Shown: piece by piece, positions 45,427-55,270 of the stretch | Position numbering within the stretch: the stretch's first letter is position 1 | Layout: every line of letters begins with the position of its first letter | NCBI GenBank assembly: GCA_944324495.1 | Contig: CALUWN010000005.1 | Location: forward strand, 1-64,000 | Source of the DNA: an uncultured Mucispirillum sp. | GTDB taxonomy: Bacteria; Chrysiogenota; Deferribacteres; Deferribacterales; Mucispirillaceae | Reading direction: 5' to 3' | DNA: 64,000 bases | Notes under the pieces: model-generated | What the model saw: the letters and a program-made list of their open reading frames with translations, nothing else | Database searches by the model: none | What the model was told of the DNA's origin: nothing | Translations under genes and position numbers: made by a program

Positions 45427-46350
45427 TTATGAATATATTTCCTTTAATATTATATCGCCACCGTCTGCAAGTATCATATCTGCAAGTTTTTCACCTGCCT
45501 GCTCTGGCTCATTAATATTACATACCACTTCTTTTTCTATTTTTTTACTACCGTCAAGGTTATAAATTAAGCCTTTAACGTGTATTTCATTATCTTTTAA
45601 AACAGAATGGCAGCCAATAGGCACTTGGCAGCCCCCTTGCAGTTTTCTTAAAAAAGCCCTTTCGCATTTTGCTCTAATAGTGCTTTTTTCATCACCTAAA
45701 AATGATAATATTTCCTTAATATCTTCATCATCACTTCTAACTTCAATACCTAATATACCTTGGCATGAAGCAGGAAGCATTTTATCAATATCAATAATCT
45801 CTTTTATATTATCAGTAATTTCAAGCCTTAAAAGCCCAGCATAAGCAAGTATGATAGCATCATATACTCCATCTACAAGTTTCTGCATACGAGTCTGCAC
45901 ATTACCTCTTAAATCTGCCACTTCTAAATCTGGGCGAAGTTCTAAAAGCTGTAATTTCCTGCGGAGAGAGGAAGTACCAACTTTTGCACCTAATGGCAGT
46001 TCTGCAATAGAATTATACCTAATAGATAAAAAAGCATCGTTTGGTTTTTCAGCTACAGGGCATGATGTAAGCTCTAACCCAGCAGGCAGCTCCATAGGCA
46101 CATCTTTCATACTATGCACCGCTAAATCAGCACGTTTTTCTAAAAGAGCTGTTTCAATCTCTTTTACAAAAAGCCCTTTACCGCCAATTTTAGCAAGTGG
46201 CACATCAAGTATTTTATCACCCATAGTCTTTATAATCTCAAGACGGCATGTTATATTTTTATGATGTTTTTCTATTTCACTTTTAATATATTCTGCCTGC
46301 CATAAAGCAAGTTTAGAACCTCTTGTAGCTATTACGATTTCTTTTTTCAT
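45427..46350 (-). CDS. hemC: Hydroxymethylbilane synthase (porphobilinogen deaminase)
   Basis: 307 residues, normal length. ATRGSKLALWQAEYIK, AVHSMKDVP, GTSSLRRKLQLL, DLRGNVQTR and LQGGCQVPIG are all present; the last holds the cysteine that binds the dipyrromethane cofactor. It polymerises four porphobilinogens. Confidence 0.96.
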   Translation of the reverse strand: MKKEIVIATRGSKLALWQAEYIKSEIEKHHKNITCRLEIIKTMGDKILDVPLAKIGGKGLFVKEIETALLEKRADLAVHSMKDVPMELPAGLELTSCPVAEKPNDAFLSIRYNSIAELPLGAKVGTSSLRRKLQLLELRPDLEVADLRGNVQTRMQKLVDGVYDAIILAYAGLLRLEITDNIKEIIDIDKMLPASCQGILGIEVRSDDEDIKEILSFLGDEKSTIRAKCERAFLRKLQGGCQVPIGCHSVLKDNEIHVKGLIYNLDGSKKIEKEVVCNINEPEQAGEKLADMILADGGDIILKEIYS

Positions 46351-46363
46351 CTATTTCACCATT

Positions 46364-47653
46364 CTACTTATTATTAAATATTATTTCTACAGCTTCTGCA
46401 ATAGAATATTTTGCATCATCTGTGGCGTGCTCTTTTAAATTCATAAAAGGTTTATGAAGTATTTTATTAAGTGTTGCCGTTAAAAGATAATTTAAATGCT
46501 CTATTTCTTTTTCATCAGTTATTTTAAATTTTTCGCAGTATTTTTGAAGCTCTTCATTTCGTTTTTCTTCAAAATAGTTACGCATATTTTTAATAACTGG
46601 CGTAATTTTTAAAGACTCCATTTGCTCATCAAAAGCATAAGCTGCATTATGCACAATATCCCATGCTTTTTTAGCTTCCTTTTCCCTTTCTTTTTTATTA
46701 GCTTCTACCACATTTTTTAAATCATCTATATCATAAATATATGTATTATCAACTTCAGCACCTTTTGGGTCAATATCTCTTGGTACTGCAATATCAATAA
46801 AAAACATAGGGCGAGATGGGCGTTTTTTCATAGCTTCCCTAATCATATCGCTTGTAACCACAAAATTTTCAGCCCCAGTGGATGAAATAATAATATCTAC
46901 TTCTGAAAGTTTTGAAGCAAACCTGTCAAAAGCTACAGCATCACCTGAAAACTCTTCTGCTAATTTTACAGCTTTTTCAAATGTCCTGTTTGTTACAATA
47001 ATAGAGCCAATATTAGAGCCTACAAGGTGGCGGGCTGCAAGCTCACACATTTCACCTGCACCGATAATTAACGCCTTTGCTTCGCTAAGGTTAGAAAATA
47101 TTTTTTTCGCAAGTTCTACAGCAGCATAGCTAACAGACACTGGGTTTTCAGATATCCCTGTAACAGTACGCACTTTTTTTGCTGTTTTTAATGTAAATTC
47201 AAAAAGCCTGTTTAGAAAAAGCCCCATTCCATTACATTCTTTTGAAATATCAAAAGCATCTTTAATTTGCCCAAAAATCTGCGGTTCACCTAACACAAGG
47301 CTGTCAAGCCCAGAAGCAACTGCAAAAAGATGTGTTACAGCCTGCCTGCCAGAAGCAAAATATGTATAATTTACTAAATCTTCCACAGATAAATCACAGT
47401 TTGAAGCAACCATAGAATATATTTCGCACTTATCACATATTGGCGAATGTATATCACATTTATCACATAAATAATCTTTTATAACAAAATAATATTCTAC
47501 CCTGTTACAAGTGGAAACTAAAAACATTTCCTGCACATTGTTTTCACTTAAAAACTTTCTATATAATGGCTCCATATCTTCTTTTTTAATAGCCATTTTT
47601 TCCCTAACAGTTACAGGGGCAGAATTATGGTTAAGTCCTAACACTACTAACAT
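46364..47653 (-). CDS. hemA: Glutamyl-tRNA reductase with an inserted double CDKC motif
   Basis: 429 residues. It makes glutamate-1-semialdehyde from Glu-tRNA with NADPH, the first step of the C5 pathway. Catalytic C49 is in VSTCNRVEYY; GLDSLVLGEPQIFGQIK and GAGEMCELAARHL (NADPH) follow. Between the catalytic Cys and the LGEPQ motif lies an unusual insert with C63, C66, C73 and C76 (CDKC twice), a possible metal or iron-sulfur site not present in well-known GluTRs. A regulatory role is speculation. Confidence 0.94.
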   Translation of the reverse strand: MLVVLGLNHNSAPVTVREKMAIKKEDMEPLYRKFLSENNVQEMFLVSTCNRVEYYFVIKDYLCDKCDIHSPICDKCEIYSMVASNCDLSVEDLVNYTYFASGRQAVTHLFAVASGLDSLVLGEPQIFGQIKDAFDISKECNGMGLFLNRLFEFTLKTAKKVRTVTGISENPVSVSYAAVELAKKIFSNLSEAKALIIGAGEMCELAARHLVGSNIGSIIVTNRTFEKAVKLAEEFSGDAVAFDRFASKLSEVDIIISSTGAENFVVTSDMIREAMKKRPSRPMFFIDIAVPRDIDPKGAEVDNTYIYDIDDLKNVVEANKKEREKEAKKAWDIVHNAAYAFDEQMESLKITPVIKNMRNYFEEKRNEELQKYCEKFKITDEKEIEHLNYLLTATLNKILHKPFMNLKEHATDDAKYSIAEAVEIIFNNK

Positions 47654-47658
47654 CTATA

Positions 47659-48450
47659 TTACCTCAACATAAAGCTGGCAACGCCAACATATGTTACTAT
47701 TATTAAAATAAACCCAATAATAGTCCACTGAGCAGTCTGCCTTTGGGTTAAAGGTTTTATGCGTCTTAAAGCAATTAAAGCAGCATAAAGTATCCATGTA
47801 AGAACAGAAAATACAACTTTAGCAGATGATAATATTTCTTCTAAATTATTTTGAAGCATCCATATAAACCCTAATGCTGCCCCAATTGTAAAGAAATAAA
47901 ACCCTATTGTTAAGGATGTATTATTTATTTTTCCTATAGTATCAAGAGCAGGAAACCTTTGAAAAATAAAACCAAATTTTTTCTTTTTAAGCTGAGCTTC
48001 TTGAATAATATACATAACTGAAGCCACAAATGCCGCAACTAAAAATGTAGTACCAAGCACAATAAATGGCAGATGCACTACTTTCCAAATGCTATCCACC
48101 ACAGGATAGGAAGGCGTAATTGTTGGAGGGTATAAAATAGCAATCACCAAGGCTGCTGCCATAAATGGTGATATAAAAAGCCCCACAAGTGGACGCCTGT
48201 ATTTTGCATAAAGAATAAAATATGTAATACCAAATGATAACGATAAGCTAAGCATTAAATCATATAAAGTAGATGTTGGAGCAAGCCCTGTTTCCATAAA
48301 CCTTACGACTAACTCATACAGATTAAAGATTAACCCTAAAATCATAAAAATATTAAAAAGATTTCTAACACTGCGGCTGCCAGAATATAAAAATAAAGCA
48401 ATATGCACAAATGCTAAAATATAAAAGATAAGTGAAATGTAGGATATCAT
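47659..48450 (-). CDS. HemX/CcsA-type membrane protein
   Basis: 263 residues, eight hydrophobic segments, of the cytochrome c assembly (CcsA/HemX) family. Position directly before hemA (5 bp) is typical for the HemX type, which tunes GluTR amount in Bacillus. A CcsA-like haem-handling role is the alternative. GFIWMLQN lies where the family WGxFW-like motif is expected. Confidence 0.85.
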   Translation of the reverse strand: MISYISLIFYILAFVHIALFLYSGSRSVRNLFNIFMILGLIFNLYELVVRFMETGLAPTSTLYDLMLSLSLSFGITYFILYAKYRRPLVGLFISPFMAAALVIAILYPPTITPSYPVVDSIWKVVHLPFIVLGTTFLVAAFVASVMYIIQEAQLKKKKFGFIFQRFPALDTIGKINNTSLTIGFYFFTIGAALGFIWMLQNNLEEILSSAKVVFSVLTWILYAALIALRRIKPLTQRQTAQWTIIGFILIIVTYVGVASFMLR

Positions 48451-48569
48451 TTTGTACCTCTTTAATTTTAACCTTATACCAATTGTATATATAAAAAAGT
48501 ATATTTTATCAAATACTCAAATTTTCTACATATTAAATAGAAAATAAGTCTTTAAAATATTTTAATAAT

Positions 48570-49952
48570 ATGTTATTGCAGTATATGATGTTACAAGAAA
48601 ATACTTCATTTGTTAAGCAAAAAATTATAAAACCTGTAAAAAATGTTATGCCATTAATTAAATCAAGCTGGAAAATGAGCTGGCCAATGATGGTAATGAT
48701 GGTCTTTGAATTTTTAATAAGCATGACAGATATATATATTGCTGGTCTTTACGGCAAAGAAGTAAAAGCTGCCACAGGGCTTGCAAGTCAGGTATATGCT
48801 TTATTTATTATGACAGGCCATGCCCTAACCATAGGGGCTGTATCTATTCTTTCAAGGCTATATACAAGTGATGATAAAAAACTTTTTAAATCAGCAGTTT
48901 TTACATCTGTTACATCTGCCTTTTCCTTTGGAGTAATCATATGTATTATTGGGATTTTATTTTCAAAACAGATAGTAACGCTGTTAAATGCTGAAAATCA
49001 AGTAAAAGATTATGCTTCCACATTAATAAAAATATATTTTCTAGGCATTATATTTCATATGACATTAATCAATATGAATGGTGTACTGCGTTCATGTAAA
49101 AGGGTTATTATAACCATGCGCGTGATGATATTTGCCGCCCTTTTAAACATAATTCTTCTTTTATATTTTTATAATTTTACGGATATTGGGTATAGTGCAA
49201 TTGCCATATCAACAGCCATAAGCATAACATCTGCTTCAATTATTAATATAGTTATAATGTATAAAATAATTGATAAAGTATATATATTTTCAAGCAGTAT
49301 TTTAAAGCAGATATTATCTATTGGCTGGCCCGGTGGTGTTGTATCATTATCATGGCAGTTTGGTGGCACAGCACTTTATTCTATTCTTGGTATGCTGCCC
49401 CTTTATTCTACAGAAATCATGGCAGCTTACGCCACAGGGCTTCGTATTGAAAGTGCCATATTTATGCCTGCCTTTGCCTTTAATATGGCAAATGCTGTAA
49501 TTGTTGGTAACTTAATGGGTGAGAAAAAGTTTGATGAAGCATATAAAAACGGCTTTGTAACAGCTTTCATATCTATGACTATAGTTACTGTTATGATGGC
49601 GGTTATTATTATATTTGCTCGCCCTATTGCTGAAATTTTAGAGCCTAATGAAGCAGTTGTGCCTGAAATTATAAAATATTTATATATATGTATGATAGCA
49701 GAGCCTTTTATAGCATTAAACTTGGCTATGGGTGGAGCATTAAATGGTGCAGGGGATACGAAAGCCACCATGCGTTATGCTATTCTTAATGTGTGGGTTT
49801 TAAGGCTTCCACTTGCTTATATATTAGGTATATTTTTAGGTTTTGGAGCAACAGGTATTTGGTGGGCTTTAAATATGGGGTTTTTCATGCAGGTAATACT
49901 ATCTACTAGAAGATTTATGAGCAAAAAATGGCAAAAAATTGAAATAATATAA
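48570..49952 (+). CDS. MATE-family efflux transporter
   Basis: 460 residues, 12 hydrophobic segments. SWPMMVMMVFEFLISMTDIY near the start and the repeated GxxIGWPGG and GGALNGAGDTKATM motifs are typical of the MATE (NorM/DinF) family, which exports drugs or metabolites with Na+ or H+. The start is uncertain: no clear ribosome-binding site precedes 48570, and Met codons at 48585 and 48588 are alternatives. A single gene. Confidence 0.88.
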   Translation: MLLQYMMLQENTSFVKQKIIKPVKNVMPLIKSSWKMSWPMMVMMVFEFLISMTDIYIAGLYGKEVKAATGLASQVYALFIMTGHALTIGAVSILSRLYTSDDKKLFKSAVFTSVTSAFSFGVIICIIGILFSKQIVTLLNAENQVKDYASTLIKIYFLGIIFHMTLINMNGVLRSCKRVIITMRVMIFAALLNIILLLYFYNFTDIGYSAIAISTAISITSASIINIVIMYKIIDKVYIFSSSILKQILSIGWPGGVVSLSWQFGGTALYSILGMLPLYSTEIMAAYATGLRIESAIFMPAFAFNMANAVIVGNLMGEKKFDEAYKNGFVTAFISMTIVTVMMAVIIIFARPIAEILEPNEAVVPEIIKYLYICMIAEPFIALNLAMGGALNGAGDTKATMRYAILNVWVLRLPLAYILGIFLGFGATGIWWALNMGFFMQVILSTRRFMSKKWQKIEII

Positions 49953-50028
49953 AAACAAGTAGACAAATAAAAAAAATGTGATATAGTCATAGCTTTATAA
50001 ATTACAGTATAAAAAAGGTATAAAATAA

Positions 50029-50889
50029 ATGGAATTTGAAACACTAGAATATGCTCACAGGGCAAGCCTTGCCCCCATACTACGAGCAAAAAACTCATAT
50101 CTTTCAGAATACAGCTTTACTAATGCTTATCTTTTTAGAAACCCTCATAAATACCAAGTAGCAGTTAGTGACGGCTGTACTTTTTTACATGGCGAGACTT
50201 ATGATAACAAAACATATATGATGCCAGTATGCCCACTTGAGATTATACCACTTTCAAAATTAATTGAAATGGGTGCTTATGTGGATTTTTTCTTTCCTAT
50301 TCAAGAAGAATGGCTTTCATTTTTTCCAGAAGATAAATTCAGCTATACTTATTTAGATGGTGATTCTGATTATATTTATTTAACTGAAAGGCTTGCAACT
50401 ATGGCAGGCAGAAAACTTGCAAAAAAAAGAAACCTTTTAAAGCAGTATAATGAAGGCTATAAAATAGAAGATTACGAACTTACTCTTGATAGATTTGAAG
50501 ATGCAAAATATATATTAGATACTTGGGAAAAAGATATACAAAGTATGGAAAACCACGGTACAGATTACGCAGAAACTTTAGAAGCATTAGAAAAAATGAA
50601 CGAATTTAACCTGTGTGGTATGATTTCTTATGCTGATAATAAACCAAGTGGATTTGTGCTTGGTGAAGAACTAAACGATGAAAGTTTTGCACTGCATTTT
50701 GCAAAAGGTATAAGAGAATATAAAGGAATATACCAGCACTTATATAATGCTTTCAGTCAGAGAATGCTCCCACACTATAAATATATGAATTTTGAGCAGG
50801 ATTTAGGAAAAGATACACTCCGTCAGGCAAAATCTACATATTATCCAGATGAAATGCGTAAAAAATACAGAGTAGCATTAAAAAAATAA
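50029..50889 (+). CDS. DUF2156 (phosphatidylglycerol lysyltransferase C-terminal-like) protein
   Basis: 286 residues with two GNAT-like subdomains. SYLSEYSFTNAYLFR, KKRNLLKQYNEGYK, GFVLGEELNDESFALHFAKG and YKYMNFEQDLGKDTLRQAK are family features. Lacking membrane segments, it is not a full MprF; relatives are soluble aminoacyl- or acyltransferase-like proteins of unknown substrate. It is a single gene ended by a terminator. Confidence 0.85.
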   Translation: MEFETLEYAHRASLAPILRAKNSYLSEYSFTNAYLFRNPHKYQVAVSDGCTFLHGETYDNKTYMMPVCPLEIIPLSKLIEMGAYVDFFFPIQEEWLSFFPEDKFSYTYLDGDSDYIYLTERLATMAGRKLAKKRNLLKQYNEGYKIEDYELTLDRFEDAKYILDTWEKDIQSMENHGTDYAETLEALEKMNEFNLCGMISYADNKPSGFVLGEELNDESFALHFAKGIREYKGIYQHLYNAFSQRMLPHYKYMNFEQDLGKDTLRQAKSTYYPDEMRKKYRVALKK

Positions 50890-50894
50890 AAGAT

Positions 50895-50924
50895 AAAGGC
50901 AGCTTTCAAAACTGCCTTTTTTTT
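50895..50924 (+). terminator. Terminator of the DUF2156 gene
   Basis: 8-bp stem AAAGGCAG / CTGCCTTT with a 9-nt loop, followed by a T run. Confidence 0.85.
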
Positions 50925-51018
50925 ATTTATAAATTTATATAACAAGTCATATATCATTTCAAGAAATTATTTAAAAACATAATATTATAAACCCATAAAA
51001 TAAATGGAGGAAAATATT

Positions 51019-51405
51019 ATGATTGAAGTTAGCGAACAAGGTAGCATTAAAAACTGCCCAACTCTTAACAAGTGGCTTATTGATTGTTTTGAGGAAATAC
51101 TTGAAAAGGTAAAGTACACAGATATTATAAGGGAAAATACAGGCACAATAGTAAAACATGATGAGCAACAAGTTCGGATTGATATGCAAATGTATAAAAC
51201 ATGTACAGATGACACCTATGGTGAGGGTACAATGTATAATATACAGGCTCAATTAGCTGGTAAAGGAAAAACAACATTTGCATGTGTTTTGGTACGATAT
51301 TTTAACCATTCCAGTGGAGAAGAGGGTGAAATTATAAAAGCATTTAAAAATGCAATGAGAGATAGTTGTAATGGAAAAAAAAAATATGTACTTACAATAG
51401 CTTAA
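51019..51405 (+). CDS. Small unknown protein
   Basis: 128 residues. GGAGG precedes the ATG at 51019 by 7 bases and lies inside the longer reading from 51004, so I use the later start. It has no signal peptide and three cysteines. It contains an A10 run near its end (in frame, three Lys), where slippage is possible. No family recognised. Confidence 0.65.
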   Translation: MIEVSEQGSIKNCPTLNKWLIDCFEEILEKVKYTDIIRENTGTIVKHDEQQVRIDMQMYKTCTDDTYGEGTMYNIQAQLAGKGKTTFACVLVRYFNHSSGEEGEIIKAFKNAMRDSCNGKKKYVLTIA

Positions 51406-51413
51406 AAAGAATT

Positions 51414-51441
51414 AAAGGCAGCTTTTCAAAGCTGCCTTTTT
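51414..51441 (+). terminator. Terminator of the small unknown gene
   Basis: 9-bp stem AAAGGCAGC / GCTGCCTTT with an 8-nt loop and a short T run. Confidence 0.8.
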
Positions 51442-51484
51442 AAATACTTGACAGCAGCATATTTTAATATATCTTGTATAATAT

Positions 51485-52009
51485 ATGATTATTTTAATAA
51501 CAGGTACTTCCTGCACAGGAAAAACATTTATTTCTCAAAAACTAATGGAAAAGTATAATATACCTTATATTTCCATTGACCATATTAAAATGGGGCTTAT
51601 TAGAAGCGGCAATACTAATATATCAGTTTATGATGATGAAAGCCTTATGCCATACTTATGGAATATTGTAAAAGAAATAGTAAAAACTGCCATAGAAAAT
51701 AACCAAAATTTAATTATTGAAGGGGTTTATATCCCCTTTGATTATAAAGAATATTTTACTGATATTTATTTAAAGCATATAAAATATTATAATATTATTT
51801 TTAGTAAAGAATATATTCATAATAACTTTGAAACAATAATAAAATATGCAAATGAAATAGAAAAACGCCAAAATGATTTTTATATAGATAAAGATACATT
51901 TATAAAAGAAAATGAAGAAAATTTACTACAATGCAAAAAATATAATAATCCATTTATTTTAATTAATAATAACTATCTTGAAGAAATAAAAAACTGCTTC
52001 CAAATATAA
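51485..52009 (+). CDS. P-loop kinase-like protein
   Basis: 174 residues. The P-loop GTSCTGKTF at residues 7-15 and ISIDHIKMG, LIIEGVYIP fit small nucleoside- or metabolite-kinases (2-phosphoglycerate kinase or zeta-toxin-like P-loop proteins). The substrate is not known. The leader is very short: TATAAT-like sequence ends within about 10 bases of the ATG, so the mRNA may be leaderless. Confidence 0.75.
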   Translation: MIILITGTSCTGKTFISQKLMEKYNIPYISIDHIKMGLIRSGNTNISVYDDESLMPYLWNIVKEIVKTAIENNQNLIIEGVYIPFDYKEYFTDIYLKHIKYYNIIFSKEYIHNNFETIIKYANEIEKRQNDFYIDKDTFIKENEENLLQCKKYNNPFILINNNYLEEIKNCFQI

Positions 52010-52052
52010 AAGCAGCAGTTTATAAATATTAAAGTAAACTATATATAAAAAT

Positions 52053-52084
52053 AAAACCATGCATAAAAGATTATACATGGTTTT
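52053..52084. terminator. Bidirectional terminator between convergent genes
   Basis: 9-bp stem AAAACCATG / CATGGTTTT with a 14-nt loop and T-rich flanks on both sides. It lies between the P-loop kinase-like gene and lysA. Confidence 0.75.
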
Positions 52085-52112
52085 ATATAAATTATAAATG
52101 TTTTTTTATAAC

Positions 52113-53354
52113 CTAAAACTTTAATGTAGCAAATAAATCATTTAAAGTTTCTGCCCTTCTTATCATCTCCACAGAGCCGTCTTTTTTAAGTAACAGTTCA
52201 GCAGAGCGAAGTTTACCGTTATAGTTAAAACCCATAGCGTGTCCGTGTGCTCCCGTATCATGGATAACTATAATATCGCCAATATCTATTTTTGGCAGTT
52301 TTCTATCTACTGCAAATTTATCATTATTTTCGCAAAGTGAGCCTGAAACATCATATGTATGGTCGCATTTTGCATTTTCTTTGCCCATTACTGTAATATG
52401 ATGATATGCTCCATATAAAGCAGGACGCATTAAGTTTGCCATGCAGGCATCAAGCCCAATATACTCTTTATATATATGTTTTTCATGTATTGCTTTTGTA
52501 ACAAGGTAGCCATAAGGCCCAGTTATTGCCCTGCCAAGCTCAAAATAAACTTTTGGGTTTAAGCCATTTGCTTTTATTACTTCATCATATGCTTTTTTAA
52601 TCCTTGCTGATAAGTCTTTCCACTCTATTCTATCCTGCTCTGGTCTATATGGTATACCTACACCACCACCAAGGTTTATAAATTCCATTTCAATGCCAGT
52701 TTCTTTATATATATCTGCTGCTAGCTGAAATAAAATAATGGCAGTTTCAGCAAAATATTCAGGGTTTAATTCATTTGATGCTACCATTGTATGCATTGCA
52801 AAACGTTTTACACCTTTTTCTTTTGATATTTTATAAGCATCTATCATCTGCTGCCTTGTAAGCCCATATTTTGCTTCTTCTGGTTTACCTATAATATCGT
52901 TACCACCTTTTAATGGACCCGGGTTATACCTAAAGCATAAAAGCTCTGGCAGTTTGCCTAAATTTTTCTCTAAAAACTCAATGTGAGTAATATCATCAAG
53001 GTTAATTACTGCACCCATTTCATAAGCTTTTTTATATTCGTGGGCTGGGGTATCATTTGATGTAAACATAATATCTTCACCTTTAATACCTGCCATTTCT
53101 GAAAGATAAAGTTCTGCAATGGAAGAACAGTCTGCACCTATACCAAGGGAAGCTAAAAGCTTTAATATATGTGGGTTTGGCAGAGCTTTCACAGCAAAAT
53201 ATTCTTTAAAACCTGCTGCCCAGCTAAAAGCATCTATAAATTCTTTTGCGTTATCAAGTATTGCTTTTTCATCATAAATATGAAAAGGCGTTGGATATTC
53301 TTTAATAATTTTTTCAATCTCTTCTTTTGTAAAAGGAACTTTCTTTTCTGTCAT
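52113..53354 (-). CDS. lysA: Diaminopimelate decarboxylase-family enzyme
   Basis: 413 residues of the alanine-racemase-like PLP fold type III decarboxylases. FKEYFAVKALPNP carries the PLP lysine; FINLGGGVGIPYRPEQ and ELGRAITGPYGYLV bind PLP phosphate; SGSLCENNDKFA carries the second-subunit cysteine. It would make lysine from meso-diaminopimelate. Some residues vary (ELGR for EPGR), as in a subgroup of anaerobes. A minus-strand TTGACA at 53428-53423 is a likely -35. Single gene. Confidence 0.88.
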   Translation of the reverse strand: MTEKKVPFTKEEIEKIIKEYPTPFHIYDEKAILDNAKEFIDAFSWAAGFKEYFAVKALPNPHILKLLASLGIGADCSSIAELYLSEMAGIKGEDIMFTSNDTPAHEYKKAYEMGAVINLDDITHIEFLEKNLGKLPELLCFRYNPGPLKGGNDIIGKPEEAKYGLTRQQMIDAYKISKEKGVKRFAMHTMVASNELNPEYFAETAIILFQLAADIYKETGIEMEFINLGGGVGIPYRPEQDRIEWKDLSARIKKAYDEVIKANGLNPKVYFELGRAITGPYGYLVTKAIHEKHIYKEYIGLDACMANLMRPALYGAYHHITVMGKENAKCDHTYDVSGSLCENNDKFAVDRKLPKIDIGDIIVIHDTGAHGHAMGFNYNGKLRSAELLLKKDGSVEMIRRAETLNDLFATLKF

Positions 53355-53581
53355 AAATTATCACCTTAATAATTCAAAATTATATTATATCAAATATATT
53401 TATTATATAATTACATTTTTACTGTCAAGAAAAATATTTTTTTAAAAATTATATGATACTTTCATAATTAATTTATGAAAAAATTGTTTTCTTTTAAGAT
53501 GAATTAAAAAGAATATTTGACATTCAACTTAATTCATAATATTTATATAATATATTATTGTGTGTATAAGGAGATTTGCCT

Positions 53582-55255
53582 GTGAATGAAATTAATGTAG
53601 TATCTGTAATTTTTCAACTATTTGGTGGACTTGGACTTTTTCTCTTAGGTATGCAGTTTATGTCTGAAGGTTTACAAAAATCATCGGGAGACAGTCTAAA
53701 AAAAATATTAGAAAAACTTACAACTAACAGATTAATTGGCACAGGTGTTGGTGCTATTGTTACTGCTATTATACAAAGTTCATCTGCCACTACGGTTATG
53801 GTAGTTGGATTTGTAAATGCTGGGCTTATGAACCTGACTCAAGCATTATCTGTTATACTTGGGGCAAACATTGGTACAACTATCACAGGGCAAATTATTT
53901 CCTTTAAAATCTCAGGAGTTGCACTGCCTTGTATTGGGCTTGGTGCTATTCTTTATATATTCTTTAGAAAACCTGTCTTACAGTATATTGGGCAGATTAT
54001 AATGGGGTTTGGGCTTTTATTTCTTGGTATGGATACTATGACTGATGCATTTAAACCTCTTGCTAAATCTGAAGAATTTAAATCTATATTTGTTTATTTT
54101 TCACATAACCCTGTTGCTGCTGTTATTGCAGGTGCTCTTACTACACTTGTGGTGCAAAGTTCTTCTGCCACTATTGGTATAACAATTGCACTAGCTACAG
54201 CAGGAATTATTGATTTTCCAGCGGCTGCTGCCTTAGTATTAGGTGAAAATATAGGTACTACAATTACAGCAAACTTAGCAGCATTAAATGCAAGCCGTCC
54301 TGCAAAGCAGGCAGCTTTTGGCCACTTTCTCTTTAACTTAATAGGCGTATCTTATATGCTTGTATTTTTTGTTCCTTTTATGAATTTAGTAGACTTTATT
54401 ACTGATGGTGATGTGGCTTATGCCGTTAAACAAGGGGCAGAAACAATATATCCAAATATCGGCAGGCATATTGCAAACCTGCATACTATGTTTAATATTA
54501 TAAACACTCTTGTTTTCCTGCCGTTTTTACCTTTACTTGCAAAACTATGCGAAAAAATAATAAAAGAGAAAAAAGAGGATGCTGTAGAAGCAAAAGTTGT
54601 GCATTTATCTGACGAAATGCTTTCCACTCCAGAAATTGCTGTTGGTCTTACTCATAAAGAAGCAGGCAGAATGTTTTTAACTTCTATTAGCCTGTTTGAA
54701 TATGCTAAAAAAGCAGTGCTAGAAAATGATAAACAATCTTTCAGTGAAGGAAAATCATTATCTAATACTATTGATATATTTAATGATGAAATACACTTAT
54801 TTTTAACAAAACTTTCATCTAAATCTCTTTCTGCAAAATCACTGCATACTATACATAACATTAGTACAGCAGTAGAAGAAATTAATCAAATTGGTGATAG
54901 AAGCTTAAAACTTATTAAAACCAAAAATAAAATGAATGATAAAAATATTGTTTTTTCTAGTGAGGCAACTACTGAACTAAATGAGATTATAAATCTTGTA
55001 GATGAATTTATTACAAATGTGAAAAACCTTTATTTTTCTAATGATAAAGAAAAAGCAATGAAAGATTTTGCTGAAAATGAAGATAAAATAGATAAACTTA
55101 GAAAACAGTATAAGAAAAATCATTTAAAAAGGCTTGATGAAGGTAACTGCAGCCTTCCTGCTGGGCTTGCTTTTGTAGATTTATTAAATACATTAGAAAA
55201 AATAGCCGATAATATCTATGCAATAGCACAGATTATAACAGATGAAAATTTTTAA
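53582..55255 (+). CDS. Na/Pi cotransporter family protein with PhoU-like tail
   Basis: 557 residues. Starts at GTG 53582: AAGGAG lies 8 bases upstream, too close to the TTG at 53576. Two inverted QSSSAT repeats (TAIIQSSSATTVMVVG; LVVQSSSATIGIT) mark the Na/Pi (NptA/YjbB) membrane domain, residues 1-310. The cytoplasmic rest is helical and PhoU-like. It exports or imports phosphate with Na+. The HD-GYP gene follows after 15 bp. Confidence 0.92.
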   Translation: MNEINVVSVIFQLFGGLGLFLLGMQFMSEGLQKSSGDSLKKILEKLTTNRLIGTGVGAIVTAIIQSSSATTVMVVGFVNAGLMNLTQALSVILGANIGTTITGQIISFKISGVALPCIGLGAILYIFFRKPVLQYIGQIIMGFGLLFLGMDTMTDAFKPLAKSEEFKSIFVYFSHNPVAAVIAGALTTLVVQSSSATIGITIALATAGIIDFPAAAALVLGENIGTTITANLAALNASRPAKQAAFGHFLFNLIGVSYMLVFFVPFMNLVDFITDGDVAYAVKQGAETIYPNIGRHIANLHTMFNIINTLVFLPFLPLLAKLCEKIIKEKKEDAVEAKVVHLSDEMLSTPEIAVGLTHKEAGRMFLTSISLFEYAKKAVLENDKQSFSEGKSLSNTIDIFNDEIHLFLTKLSSKSLSAKSLHTIHNISTAVEEINQIGDRSLKLIKTKNKMNDKNIVFSSEATTELNEIINLVDEFITNVKNLYFSNDKEKAMKDFAENEDKIDKLRKQYKKNHLKRLDEGNCSLPAGLAFVDLLNTLEKIADNIYAIAQIITDENF

Positions 55256-55270
55256 TACATGGTAAATTAA

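Noticed and set aside
48533-48724. Hydrophobic minus-strand ORF opposite the MATE gene start
   Set aside because: It is a shadow of the MATE N-terminus without its own ribosome-binding site.
51371-51382. A10 run in the small gene at 51019 as a phase-variation tract
   Set aside because: A runs of this size are common at this base composition; unlike the G9 tracts it is at the very end of a gene and gives no clear switch.
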